Shown here: one piece after another, positions 35,396 through 44,515 of the stretch
Numbering within the stretch: position 1 is the first letter of the stretch
Layout of the letters: every line of letters starts with the position of its first letter
NCBI GenBank assembly: GCA_949284685.1
Contig: CASDWE010000002.1
Location: 532,106-596,105, forward strand
Reading direction: 5' to 3'
Origin: an uncultured bacterium
Lineage (GTDB): Bacteria; Bacillota_I; Bacilli_A; RFN20; CAG-826
DNA: 64,000 nt
Program-made: the position numbers and the translations under genes
The notes under the pieces: model-generated
Databases searched by the model: none
Seen by the model: the letters and a program-made list of their open reading frames with translations, nothing else
Told to the model about the DNA's origin: nothing

Positions 35396-36512
35396 TAAAG
35401 GGTTTTGTTTTGTGACGGTTATTTTGTGTCTAACTTCTTGTTTGCCCGTGGAAGTAAAGCCGTATTATGCGCCAACTGATCAAGTGATGAAATGGTTTGA
35501 TCATGGGACATTTGGCGAATCAAGATTTTATAATTACTGCCCTTCTACCTTTATTGAGGATGGTAAGCGCTATGTTTATTATTGCACCAATCGCGATGAA
35601 GGAAATATTACAGATTACGTAGGGTTTAGAAGCGCTCAATATAGCGAAGATACTGGATGGAATTGGTCAGACATGGAAATAGTTTTAGGACCAACCGAGG
35701 GAACATTTGACCAAAGGCATACATGCGATCCTAGTGTGACCAAAGGTAAATTTATTTATAATGATGAAACATATAATTATTTGATGGCATATTTAGGCTC
35801 GATTCAAAGTGATAATAACGGAAATGAAATAGGCATAGCGGTTTCAAAAACTCCAGAAGGGCCGTGGATTAAATGCGATGAAATCAATCCGTTAATTCCC
35901 TATGACCGCGAAAACGCTATTTGGGGAACCGGTCAAGCATCGCTTGTTAATATTGATGGTGAAGGCGATATTTTAATGTTTTATTCAGTAGGTAATAAGG
36001 ACGGAACTTATGAAGAAGTTCGAGAATATGATCTCTCTAATTTAAATGAGCCTGTTTTGCTTCAGCACGCAAAGGTGCCTACCAATGGTTTGAAAAGCGG
36101 CGATACTTTAATCTGCGACGCCGATGTTTGTTATGATGTTGCCAACAAAAAGATGCTTTTGGTAAAGGGAAAAATACCATATTCACCAGACGGTAATTCG
36201 CCGGCTTTTATTGCTGATAAACTTGTAGTTTATTATATGGATTTAAGCAATTCTAGCAAACCGACAGATGAACTTTTTAAAGGCAATAATGCTAGCAATT
36301 GGCGGCTTCTTGGCGAAATAGGTTACGAACAAACAGGTTTTATGCGAAATCATAATGCCGGTTTATTGACAGATCCGTACGGTCATTTGCTTGAAAATAC
36401 AGATTTTATTGAAGTTGCGTTGACGCGTAGCGATATCGCTAATAATGAATGGAACTGGCTTTCCACTTATCGAATATATAGTCTTTCGTTGCCATTAACA
36501 TACATGGATTAA
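35382..36512 (+). CDS. Lipoprotein with GH43-like beta-propeller domain (second)
   Basis: 376 residues; lipobox 'LCLTSCL' near residue 20. The propeller is a close relative of that in the preceding 894-residue protein, with matching 'SRFYNYCPSTFIEDGKRYVY', 'DQRHTCDPSVTKGKFIYN', 'EGPWIKCDEINPLIPYD' and 'GFMRNHNAGLLTDPYGH'. The Asp of 'CDPSV' is a plausible catalytic or transition-state residue by analogy with GH43, but I cannot place the full Asp-Asp-Glu set. Overlaps the upstream gene by 14 bases. Confidence 0.74.
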   Translation: MKKINKGFCFVTVILCLTSCLPVEVKPYYAPTDQVMKWFDHGTFGESRFYNYCPSTFIEDGKRYVYYCTNRDEGNITDYVGFRSAQYSEDTGWNWSDMEIVLGPTEGTFDQRHTCDPSVTKGKFIYNDETYNYLMAYLGSIQSDNNGNEIGIAVSKTPEGPWIKCDEINPLIPYDRENAIWGTGQASLVNIDGEGDILMFYSVGNKDGTYEEVREYDLSNLNEPVLLQHAKVPTNGLKSGDTLICDADVCYDVANKKMLLVKGKIPYSPDGNSPAFIADKLVVYYMDLSNSSKPTDELFKGNNASNWRLLGEIGYEQTGFMRNHNAGLLTDPYGHLLENTDFIEVALTRSDIANNEWNWLSTYRIYSLSLPLTYMD

Positions 36513-36514
36513 TT

Positions 36515-37231
36515 ATGGGAAAAAGTTTTGAAAAAAGAACAAAATCAAAATGGTATTGGTCGTTGAAAATAATGGCTGATTTAGTGATTGTTAATTTTAT
36601 ATTTACGATAATATCGATACTCTCACTCTTTGTTTTATTTTTTCCTGGCATTATTTCTCTTACAACCACAGTCAATAAAATATTAAATGGCGAATATTAT
36701 AATCCATTTACTACTTTTTTCGAACAAATTAAAGAGCAATGGTCTTTTATGTGGCGACTTGAAGTTTTGGGCATGTCAATCATATTAATTTTTGCCTTAG
36801 TTGCCTATGGATATTATGCTTACATCGTCAATTTTGGATACGATTGGATAATTTGGTTGGCCATTATTATTGTGGCTGTTACCGCGCTAGTGTTTCTTGT
36901 CTTATTCTTGCATTTAGTAATTTTCAATGAGTATTTTAAAAATGACACATTTTTTATGATGATTAGAAAGGCAGGAGTCATTGCTAGGAAAAAAGCGTGG
37001 CTCTCCTTTTTGATGATTTTATTTTTACTAGCTTTTGCCGTCATTTTCTTTCTTTTGCCCTTTTTAATTCCGTTTATTCCCTTTTCAACATTGGCTTTGA
37101 TAAATTTATCTATTTCGAAAAAAACATATACTCAATTAGCGCTTGAAGAGCAAAAGCGGGAAATTTTAGAAGGCAACTTGTTTATGCCGGTTGTTTACAA
37201 AGATAAGTCCACTAAGCGAAAGGAGGACTAG
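36515..37231 (+). CDS. YesL-like DUF624 membrane protein
   Basis: 238 residues with four to five hydrophobic helices. It contains the DUF624 features 'FFPGIISLTTTVNKILNGEY' near the N-terminus and 'FFEQIKEQWSFMWRLEVLG' after the first two helices. YesL-like proteins accompany LplABC/YtcP importers in Bacillus rhamnogalacturonan loci; their function is unknown. Lies two bases after the lipoprotein and ends just before the ribokinase ribosome-binding site. Confidence 0.82.
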   Translation: MGKSFEKRTKSKWYWSLKIMADLVIVNFIFTIISILSLFVLFFPGIISLTTTVNKILNGEYYNPFTTFFEQIKEQWSFMWRLEVLGMSIILIFALVAYGYYAYIVNFGYDWIIWLAIIIVAVTALVFLVLFLHLVIFNEYFKNDTFFMMIRKAGVIARKKAWLSFLMILFLLAFAVIFFLLPFLIPFIPFSTLALINLSISKKTYTQLALEEQKREILEGNLFMPVVYKDKSTKRKED

Positions 37232-37235
37232 CGTT

Positions 37236-38129
37236 ATGAAAAAAATTGCAGTTATCGGAAGCATAAATGTTGATACAACAATATATGTTAGTGCTTTTCC
37301 CAAGCCTGGCGAAACGACTACAAGCATTCGTAAAGAAACTGTTGTTGGAGGTAAAGGCTTTAATCAGGCTGTTGCCATCAAAAAAAGTGGCGTTGATGTG
37401 GATTTCTTTTGTACAATTGGTAATGATTATTTTGCTAATTTAGCTATTCAAGCCATTAATAACAATAAAATAGCATCGCATATTGATTATAGTGATACAC
37501 ATACGGGTTCGGCCTTTATTACAATTGATAAAACCGGGCAAAATACGATTGTTTTAGATGGTGGTGCTAATAATAATTTTCAACCTTCGTTTTTAAATGA
37601 TGATTCCATTTTAGATAATTACGATATCATTTTGTTAGAGAATGAAATTCCTCAATTGGTCAACGAAAGAATAATTGAAAAATACGGGCTAACGAAGACG
37701 ATTATTTATAATCCTGCACCTAGCCGAAATGTTTCAAAAGAAATATTAAAAAAGATTAAGTATTTAATTACAAACGAAATTGAAATTCAAGATATTACGC
37801 ACACCGATGATTTAACGACTGCTTTTAATGTTGTGAAAGATTTACATATTCCAAATGTAGTGGTTACCTTAGGCAATAAAGGAGCAATGTATCTTGGCGA
37901 AAATCTTTCTCTTTTTGTGCCGACATATCGCGTTGAGGCAATCGATACGGTGGCCGCCGGTGACACGTTTATTGGATATTTTGTTTTTGGCTTAGCTAAA
38001 GATTTTGAGATAAAAGAATGTTTAAAAATCGCCAATGCTGCCGGAGCAATATCTGTAACGAAGAAAGGCGCCAGTTCTTCGATACCTACATTAGAAGAAG
38101 TAAAAAGTTTTTTAAATAATAATATTTAA
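37236..38129 (+). CDS. rbsK: Ribokinase (PfkB-family carbohydrate kinase)
   Basis: 297 residues; phosphorylates ribose to ribose-5-phosphate. It starts 'KKIAVIGSINVDTTIYVSAF' with the family 'GGKGFNQAVAIKKSG' motif, and the C-terminal catalytic/anion-hole motif 'DTVAAGDTFIGYF' carries the base Asp. AAGGAGG at 37220-37226 fixes the ATG at 37236; the frame opens earlier inside the YesL gene. It is the last gene of the rightward series and matches the nucleoside hydrolase, which releases ribose. Another pentose or sugar substrate of the PfkB family cannot be excluded. Confidence 0.88.
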   Translation: MKKIAVIGSINVDTTIYVSAFPKPGETTTSIRKETVVGGKGFNQAVAIKKSGVDVDFFCTIGNDYFANLAIQAINNNKIASHIDYSDTHTGSAFITIDKTGQNTIVLDGGANNNFQPSFLNDDSILDNYDIILLENEIPQLVNERIIEKYGLTKTIIYNPAPSRNVSKEILKKIKYLITNEIEIQDITHTDDLTTAFNVVKDLHIPNVVVTLGNKGAMYLGENLSLFVPTYRVEAIDTVAAGDTFIGYFVFGLAKDFEIKECLKIANAAGAISVTKKGASSSIPTLEEVKSFLNNNI

Positions 38130-38257
38130 TGTTTTTATAGGGCCATTAAAATATCCAATCTTAAAATTATTAAGTGGCATATTATTGCGTGTAATGTTTA
38201 AAACATCGTTAAAAGGTTTTAGACAGAAAAAATATATTTTTATTTTTGTAATACAAA

Positions 38258-38463
38258 TTAAATTATTTCTTTGCGAAATGTATCTGCTGTTTTAGGATCA
38301 TATATTTCGCTAATCCACATAATCGTATGACTTGGTTTATCGCCAATATTCTTAATTTGATGTGTGTATCCTACTTTGATATCGATGGGGCGTGGATCGT
38401 TTTCATCGACAATATCAACTATTGTTTCACCAGTTTGAATGTTTTGCTGAATAATTTCTGACT
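38258..38463 (-). pseudogene. C-terminal remnant of a CapF/WbjC-type capsule enzyme
   Basis: On the minus strand, about 65 codons up to a TAA (38258-38260) read '...DIKVGYTHQIKNIGDKPSHT' followed by 'IMWISEIYDPKTADTF'. This matches the end of the cupin domain of CapF/WbjC (UDP-2-acetamido-2,6-dideoxy-hexulose reductase, typically '..PGYTHxIxNxGD....MWANEIFDPxxPDT'). A TAG interrupts the frame upstream and the N-terminal dehydrogenase part is gone. It signals an earlier capsule gene cluster next to the ATP-grasp gene. Confidence 0.72.
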
Positions 38464-38766
38464 TCTAATCGCTATCGCTATGATACAAATAGCATTTATA
38501 AATAAAGTTTTTTTAAATTTAGGTTAATATATACCTAAGTTTGAAGAATAATGTTTATTATGATAATCAAAATATTTAATGATAATATCTACATTGATAT
38601 ATGATTTCTTTAGTTAAATAGGTATTTTTAAGGGTATCGTTTTTCCAGTAAGGGTATTATTTCGCTAGTAATGGTATCGTTTTGTATCAATGCGATAACA
38701 CAAAATTAAATAGGTTATTTTATAAATAATCTCTTTTAACAGAATATAAGTTAAAATAAAGTTAAT
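38464..38766. other. Non-coding stretch with the right repeat array
   Basis: Apart from the repeat array at 38629-38696 I see no gene here, only AT-rich sequence. 38130-38257 between ribokinase and the capF remnant is likewise empty and has no convincing terminator. Confidence 0.5.
38629..38696 (+). repeat. Iterated ~20-bp repeats, right edge of the carbohydrate island
   Basis: Three tandem partial units (AAGGGTATCGTTTTTCC, AGTAAGGGTATTATTTCGCT, AGTAATGGTATCG) ending in TTTTGTATCAATGCGAT. Related in sequence, order and orientation to 16163-16212, about 22.4 kb away. Confidence 0.6.
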
Positions 38767-39879
38767 CTATTTTTTTAACAGTTTTAAAATATCAATAGTG
38801 TTTTTACCAAATATGCCATGGCCGCTGGTGTATTGTGACAGCCAAATTGATTGATATATTAAATTTAATTCTACAAGAACTATATTTTCATTTTGATCAA
38901 GCGTTATATCAAATGATACCATTTTTAACATAGATAATCTTTTTTCATGGATTTCTTTGCATTTCTCAACTATTTTTTGGAAATTTGGAATCCAAACATC
39001 AGCAAATTTAATATTTGTAACAGGATGATAATAATATTCTTCTCCATCCAAAGTAATTGCTTTTTCTAATAGTTTACCTGTTTTTATATCTATACCAATA
39101 AATGCACCACCAGAATGAATATTGTCAACATAAGAAGTGCGGTTAATAGCCATCCTTAATAATGGTGCACAAACATAAATCTTATTGTTGTTGATATAAG
39201 TAATAATTCTAATCGTATTAACTGAATTAGGATTAATATTTTGTAATGTTTGAGAATTTGTGATTAATTCTTGAATAACAAAATTATTATTATACGTTTT
39301 TAAAAAGTCATTTATTTTGAGTTTAGTATTAATTTCAATACCATCAATAATATTTATTTTTCTACATTCTTTTCCTGAATTACTATCATGCGCGGGTTTT
39401 ATAAAACATTCGCCAATATTTTTTATTTTGTCATAAAATGTTTCTTCATCAATTAAATATCCTTCATACATTAAATTAAATTCATTTGTCTTACTTGCTA
39501 TAATTTTAGGTGTTTTAATGTCGTTGATTCCAGATAAAATATTTTCAAGCATAGACTTATCCGCTAGTGCATATGCTATTGTTTTATTATTTAATTTATA
39601 TTCCAAGTTTCCAATAAATAAACAATCTGGAAAAATTGTTTCATCAAAAATGTTTGTCACAGAATAAGCATATTGATGATAGTAATATGGTACTTTTTTA
39701 CCATAATTTTTCATATAAAAATCATCTATTTTCTTTTTTTGTTCTTTGGTTAATTCTTTTTTCTTATTTCCAAGTTTTAATAAATTATTTTTAACTTCTT
39801 TTAAATTGTTTTTCTTTTGTCGCTTCTTTGTAATTAAATAATATATTTTTTCAAGAAACTTATTATTAATAACAGTCAT
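38767..39879 (-). CDS. Sugar-transfer associated ATP-grasp protein
   Basis: About 370 residues with a lysine-rich N-terminus (20-60) and an ATP-grasp domain. Its features are 'GECFIKPAHDSNSGKECRKI' (nucleotide-binding Lys), 'FVIQELITNSQTLQNINPNS', 'NTIRIITYI' and the metal-binding end 'VSFDITLDQNENIVLVELNL'. ATP-grasp proteins of this type occur in capsule and exopolysaccharide clusters, where they are thought to ligate carboxyl and amine groups on glycans. The start is set at the second Met (39879), preceded by GGGTGA. Divergent from the membrane protein gene. Confidence 0.82.
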   Translation of the reverse strand: MTVINNKFLEKIYYLITKKRQKKNNLKEVKNNLLKLGNKKKELTKEQKKKIDDFYMKNYGKKVPYYYHQYAYSVTNIFDETIFPDCLFIGNLEYKLNNKTIAYALADKSMLENILSGINDIKTPKIIASKTNEFNLMYEGYLIDEETFYDKIKNIGECFIKPAHDSNSGKECRKINIIDGIEINTKLKINDFLKTYNNNFVIQELITNSQTLQNINPNSVNTIRIITYINNNKIYVCAPLLRMAINRTSYVDNIHSGGAFIGIDIKTGKLLEKAITLDGEEYYYHPVTNIKFADVWIPNFQKIVEKCKEIHEKRLSMLKMVSFDITLDQNENIVLVELNLIYQSIWLSQYTSGHGIFGKNTIDILKLLKK

Positions 39880-39954
39880 TAATTTCACCCACATTTAATG
39901 CTACATTAACATATCTTTCTTGTAAAATATTTTTGCTATTAAATTTACATAAAA

Positions 39955-42174
39955 ATGATAAAATATAGGTTAGTCAGCCTTATGGAATTTACCATTAAAT
40001 TTAAGTCAATATTTAAAAAAGATAATATTTCCAAATTCACTATGTGGATAATACCATATATTGTTTTATTAATTGCCACTCTTTTGCCATTTTGGTTTTG
40101 GATTGTTTATCCATTTATGACTGGTGGGGATGATTATGTCACTCATCTAGCGTTAGTGTATGACTTAGTGTATGGGTTTAAACATGGATTTTTTTATTCC
40201 ACTAATCACATATATTATGGGATATTTGCATATGATGCATCGCTTTTTTATGGAATGTTTCCACATTATTGCAGTGCTATTTTTAATTATTTATTTTCAT
40301 TTACAGGTATCGGAGTTGTTAGCTCAATAAAAATTATCAGCATAATATTTTCATTTATTGCCGCTATTTTTGCTTATAAATTAGTTAGTCTTATTTCTAA
40401 AAACAAAATTGTCGGTATTGCAGGTGGTATTGCTTATGCGTTTTTGCCTTATCGAACATTTTGTTTTTTTTATCGCTTTGCTTTTAGTGAAGCAATTGCA
40501 CTAACTTTTATACCGATGTTTTTTTATGCACTATATCGAATAATTAATGATGAAAAATTATATATTTCTCCATTTATAATTTTAATTTTGTCATTAGCGA
40601 TGTGCGTATTTTCTCATCCTTTTACAGCTATATTAATCGTGTTAAGTGGTATTATTTTTTGTCTTTTTAATGTTAAAAAATTGTTCTTTAAATTTAAAAA
40701 ATTAAGATTTTCTTTATATATATTAACATCTGTCATTTTAGAAGTGGGACTTGTCTTTTGTTTTGTTTTTCCAATGCTTGAAGCATATGGATTAGAAATA
40801 TATCGAGTAAGCGATAATGAAATCATGTGGACGAATTTAGAAAGCGTACTTAGCAGGATGGTCCAATCATTCCAATTTGCTGGATTATTAAATTTTCAAT
40901 GGCTAGAAGCGTTTGGCATATCCTCTCCAACCGATTCCACATTATTATGGACATTAGGACTGATTATTTTTCCATTTTCTTGTATTGGAGCATTCATATT
41001 AGATTTTTTCATTTTAAAGAAACTAAAAGTTAATATTATCTTAAAATATATTATTCGTGTACTAGTTTTATTTATCATTGTATTTATTCCAAGTATAGCG
41101 GCTTTTCAAAGAATTGAAATGTATCTTGCCTTATCATTATTTTTTGTTTCTTACATTATTATTTTTATGATTGATTGGAAAAAAATATTTCATAAAGAGG
41201 TAGAAAAAAAGGAAAATAATGATAATCCTAATATTGGTAAAGAATATTATGATTTATTAAATGACACTAATGTTTATTGTTGCTTGCTTTTAATAATTGT
41301 GGGGATGTTTTATTTATTTAATGCTAAAATTTGGGAAATTTCTCCATCATTTATGTATATGGGACAATTTCCTTTTAGATTTTGGGGTATTGTAGGATTT
41401 TTTATAATATTTTTACTAGCTATTATTTTAAGACCGTTAAGAAAGAATAAATATGTTGGACCAATATCGATTGCTATCTCGTGTTATTTATTAACTCTTA
41501 ATATGTCTTTAGTGGATAAAAGATTATATTCGATTCCTAATGAATCGCATCAAGTTGTAGAAGCAAATGAAGAATGGGTTAAAACCGTTACTTATTTTGG
41601 GGCGCAAAATGAATATCTTCCACAAATATTTTACGACATATATGAAGGAAAAAAAGATGAATCATATCCCAATTCACTAGGATATGAAGTTGCTAGATAT
41701 ATATGCACAAATCGAATAAAACTATTTGGAATAGAAGAGTATATTCAACCAGTATATTTAGATGGAAGTGGAGAAATCAAAATAACTTATCTTAACACTC
41801 CTGACGCGAATTTTGAGGTAGTTTGCGATGAAAAAGGATTGATTCAAATTCCACAAATATATTATCCTGGTTATAATGCTATTGCTATTGATGAAAGTGG
41901 CAATAGTTATGATCTAGAAATTAGTAATGTCGATGGATTAGTAACTTTTTCTATCCCAAAAGGTTCATATGATGTTTATTTAACTTATCCTGGTAATAGT
42001 TTAAAAAACACTGGTTGGTGGTTATTGATTTTTTCATCAATTGGTGTCGTTATATTTGCTACTTATGGTTATATAGATAGAAAATTAAAAGATAAAAAAT
42101 CAAAAAATAATGAGAATTTGCAAGAAAAAGAAGGAGAAAATGCTGATGAACAAGTTTATGAAGATGGCAATTAA
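39955..42174 (+). CDS. Large PTPS-related / YfhO-like polytopic membrane protein
   Basis: 739 residues with about twelve membrane helices, then an extracellular beta-rich domain (about 560-675), a final helix and a long charged tail. After the first helix comes 'MTGGDDYVTHLALVYDLVYG', an acidic pair resembling the catalytic loop of GT-C glycosyltransferases, and 'DASLFYGMFPHYCSAIFNYL', as in the 6-pyruvoyl-tetrahydropterin-synthase-related membrane family (PF10131). Probably acts on a lipid-linked sugar at the outer face of the membrane. The ATG at 39982 is an alternative start. Confidence 0.72.
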   Translation: MIKYRLVSLMEFTIKFKSIFKKDNISKFTMWIIPYIVLLIATLLPFWFWIVYPFMTGGDDYVTHLALVYDLVYGFKHGFFYSTNHIYYGIFAYDASLFYGMFPHYCSAIFNYLFSFTGIGVVSSIKIISIIFSFIAAIFAYKLVSLISKNKIVGIAGGIAYAFLPYRTFCFFYRFAFSEAIALTFIPMFFYALYRIINDEKLYISPFIILILSLAMCVFSHPFTAILIVLSGIIFCLFNVKKLFFKFKKLRFSLYILTSVILEVGLVFCFVFPMLEAYGLEIYRVSDNEIMWTNLESVLSRMVQSFQFAGLLNFQWLEAFGISSPTDSTLLWTLGLIIFPFSCIGAFILDFFILKKLKVNIILKYIIRVLVLFIIVFIPSIAAFQRIEMYLALSLFFVSYIIIFMIDWKKIFHKEVEKKENNDNPNIGKEYYDLLNDTNVYCCLLLIIVGMFYLFNAKIWEISPSFMYMGQFPFRFWGIVGFFIIFLLAIILRPLRKNKYVGPISIAISCYLLTLNMSLVDKRLYSIPNESHQVVEANEEWVKTVTYFGAQNEYLPQIFYDIYEGKKDESYPNSLGYEVARYICTNRIKLFGIEEYIQPVYLDGSGEIKITYLNTPDANFEVVCDEKGLIQIPQIYYPGYNAIAIDESGNSYDLEISNVDGLVTFSIPKGSYDVYLTYPGNSLKNTGWWLLIFSSIGVVIFATYGYIDRKLKDKKSKNNENLQEKEGENADEQVYEDGN

Positions 42175-42598
42175 TGAAGCCAAAAAAGGAATATTAAATA
42201 ATCATGGTGGTCCCTTTGGAGCGGTTATTGTAAAAGATGGTAAGGTTATTGCAAAGGGTCATAATCAAGTTGTTAAAAATCAAGACGCGACATGCCATGG
42301 CGAAATGATGGCAATTAGAAAAGCGAGCAAAAAATTAAATACTTTTGATCTAAAAGGATGTGAAATTTATACGACAGGAGAACCATGTCCAATGTGTTTA
42401 GGCGCTATATTATGGGCACATATAGATAAGGTTTATTATGGTTGCAATATTGTCGATACTGAGGATATTGGTTTTAAAGATTTAGAATTTTATAATAAAT
42501 TAGAAAATAAAAATTCATTTATTAAAGAACTTGATCGCGAAGTTTGTTTAAAACTATATGATCAATACAAAAACTTAGCAGATAAAAATCATTATTAA
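42146..42598 (+). CDS. guaD: Guanine deaminase (nucleoside/CMP-dCMP deaminase superfamily)
   Basis: About 150 residues. It resembles Bacillus GuaD along its length: 'GGPFGAVIVKDGKVIAKGHN', 'CHGEMMAIRKASKKLNTFDL' (zinc His and catalytic Glu), 'TTGEPCPMCLGAILWAHIDK' (two zinc Cys) and the C-terminal 'YKNLADKNHY', like the GuaD end. It deaminates guanine to xanthine, for purine nitrogen use. The usual HAE reads HGE here. AAGGAG at 42131-42136 fits the ATG at 42146, inside the end of the membrane protein gene. Confidence 0.85.
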   Translation: MNKFMKMAINEAKKGILNNHGGPFGAVIVKDGKVIAKGHNQVVKNQDATCHGEMMAIRKASKKLNTFDLKGCEIYTTGEPCPMCLGAILWAHIDKVYYGCNIVDTEDIGFKDLEFYNKLENKNSFIKELDREVCLKLYDQYKNLADKNHY

Positions 42599-42625
42599 AA
42601 AATAAGCCCACAAGAGCTTTATTTT
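42595..42625. terminator. Candidate bidirectional terminator between convergent genes
   Basis: AATAAGC (42601-42607) and GCTTTATT (42616-42623) form a short, bulged stem with A-rich sequence on the left and T-rich on the right. It lies between the deaminase and leftward operon ends. Confidence 0.5.
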
Positions 42626-43386
42626 AGTTCATTATAATTTACTTTAATAGAAGTGGTAAATCGTCTTTGTTGAACGCTATTAGGGGCATTTGACATATCA
42701 TTATGATAATCTAATAACATCCCATATTCATCAATTAGCATATCATATTCAATATATGTATTATCCTGTTGAATATATGTTTTTGGCATGACATATTCTA
42801 AATTATTATCTTTGTTTATCGACATCAACATGTAATTTGTATTTAACATGTAATTTAGCATATCCCCATAATATAATCCATTAGTTATCATTCCTTGGTT
42901 TTCTTCGCCAAAAAATAGTGTCAATTTACTATAAACATAATCTGAACTTAAGTCTGAGCCGCTATTTGATACTCCATCACCTTCATCAGGTATAACTATC
43001 GAGCCATTTTCAAGTGTTTGGATCTCTATTCTTTGATATATGGTCTTACCATTATCATTTATTTCTTTTTTACTTATAATTACTTCGCTTTTTATAATAT
43101 TATCAATGATATGATCGCCTGTATATGTTTCAATTAAATGAGCGGAATAATTATTTTCATCAGATATATCATATGTATAATCAACTGCATAAGTTCCAAT
43201 TGAAACGTCCTTATCAAAAACTTCTTGAAAATATTCTAATGTTCCTTTTTGATGCGTTTTTATCGCATTAGATAAAGAAAAATTATTGCAAAACTGCAAT
43301 AATTCCTCAGGAATATTTGGATTATAACAACTTGTTATTGTTAAAACAAATATAGGAAGAAATAAAAGATATTTTTTATTCACCAT
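42619..43386 (-). CDS. Predicted lipoprotein of unknown function
   Basis: 255 residues; signal peptide with lipobox 'VLTITSCYN' near residue 20. The mature part is beta-rich and acidic, with no family I recognise. It overlaps the preceding lipoprotein gene by 11 bases and is the last gene of the mal operon. Both have a 'YDEQGRL'/'IDEYGML' type strand turn near the C-terminus, hinting at related folds. Confidence 0.7.
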   Translation of the reverse strand: MVNKKYLLFLPIFVLTITSCYNPNIPEELLQFCNNFSLSNAIKTHQKGTLEYFQEVFDKDVSIGTYAVDYTYDISDENNYSAHLIETYTGDHIIDNIIKSEVIISKKEINDNGKTIYQRIEIQTLENGSIVIPDEGDGVSNSGSDLSSDYVYSKLTLFFGEENQGMITNGLYYGDMLNYMLNTNYMLMSINKDNNLEYVMPKTYIQQDNTYIEYDMLIDEYGMLLDYHNDMSNAPNSVQQRRFTTSIKVNYNELK

Positions 43387-44485
43387 AAGTATAAATATAA
43401 TCAGCGTACGCTCCTACATTTTTATCATAATACATTAATGATACATAAGTTTCACGCACTAATCGACCTTGTTCGTCATATTCGACAGCCATGTTAGATT
43501 TATTTGAAATTGATATTTGATCATTTTCACTAAAAACACCTGCCGAAAAAATCTTTAACATATTCGATGATGGTGCATAAAATATCAAATGATTATCTTT
43601 GGTTAATCCTATTCTTAATTCATAATCATAGCCAACAATTGACCAAACTAATGCTTGTTTGATTCTAGAATATGAGCAGCTAGTGGATATTGATCCATTT
43701 GATGTCAAACTATAAAATGTTTCTTTATTTATTTGCATTGGGACACCTAATAATGTAGAAGTTGATATTTCAGGACTTGTCAAGCAAACCATAGATAAAG
43801 AACTACTTGTGGAACAAATATAAACATTGGTATCACCACCATCAAAAGTTTGATATAGTGCATTATAATCTAAATCATATGAAAAATTAAAAACTTCTTC
43901 TTGATATTGTGGATAATAGCCAGAGCCTTCCTCATTAGCAGCAATAGCAACATACATTCCATTGTAACTGCTCTCTTCTTTTTTAACTTTGAAATTATAA
44001 TTATCGCCATCGACGGTCGTTGTAAATAGGGCAGCGTTGTCTAATTCACGAGAACATTCTAATGCATTAGAACCTCTAGGAACATTGCCAGTTAAATAAC
44101 TAAGACGTTTGTTTCTAGCGTTTACATAGCCAAGATAATAATCTTGTCCGCTTGTAACAGAAGAAGTAACAGAAGAAGTATTAGGATCAATAATTTGTAA
44201 ATATTGATCGCGATAGACAACGAAAGCTTCAACCGATCCCGTCAGCGGTTCTTCAAGTCGATTGTAACCTGCATAATCATTGAAAGCAAAAAATGTTTTG
44301 CCAGTATAAGTTGCATCACCTTCGTCTGGAATTTCATCTGAAACGTATTCGACAGCTTCTTCAGGCGATGAAATGTTTGTATTAATTAATTTTACCATTT
44401 GATTATAGGCAAAATCTCCGCCATTGTTAGAACATGCACTTAACAGCAAAGGAATTACAAGCAGTGATAATAATTTCTTTTTCAT
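43376..44485 (-). CDS. Predicted lipoprotein of unknown function
   Basis: 369 residues; 'LLVIPLLLSACSNN' is a clear lipobox near residue 18. The rest is predicted beta-rich with a small serine/threonine/valine repeat ('SSVTSSVTS' near 105). Not recognised. Placement behind the MalK-like ATPase in the maltodextrin operon suggests a surface accessory role, for example glycan capture. GGGAGG precedes the ATG. Confidence 0.72.
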   Translation of the reverse strand: MKKKLLSLLVIPLLLSACSNNGGDFAYNQMVKLINTNISSPEEAVEYVSDEIPDEGDATYTGKTFFAFNDYAGYNRLEEPLTGSVEAFVVYRDQYLQIIDPNTSSVTSSVTSGQDYYLGYVNARNKRLSYLTGNVPRGSNALECSRELDNAALFTTTVDGDNYNFKVKKEESSYNGMYVAIAANEEGSGYYPQYQEEVFNFSYDLDYNALYQTFDGGDTNVYICSTSSSLSMVCLTSPEISTSTLLGVPMQINKETFYSLTSNGSISTSCSYSRIKQALVWSIVGYDYELRIGLTKDNHLIFYAPSSNMLKIFSAGVFSENDQISISNKSNMAVEYDEQGRLVRETYVSLMYYDKNVGAYADYIYTYGE

Positions 44486-44515
44486 ATTTTTTCCTCCCTC
44501 GTTAAATGAATATTA

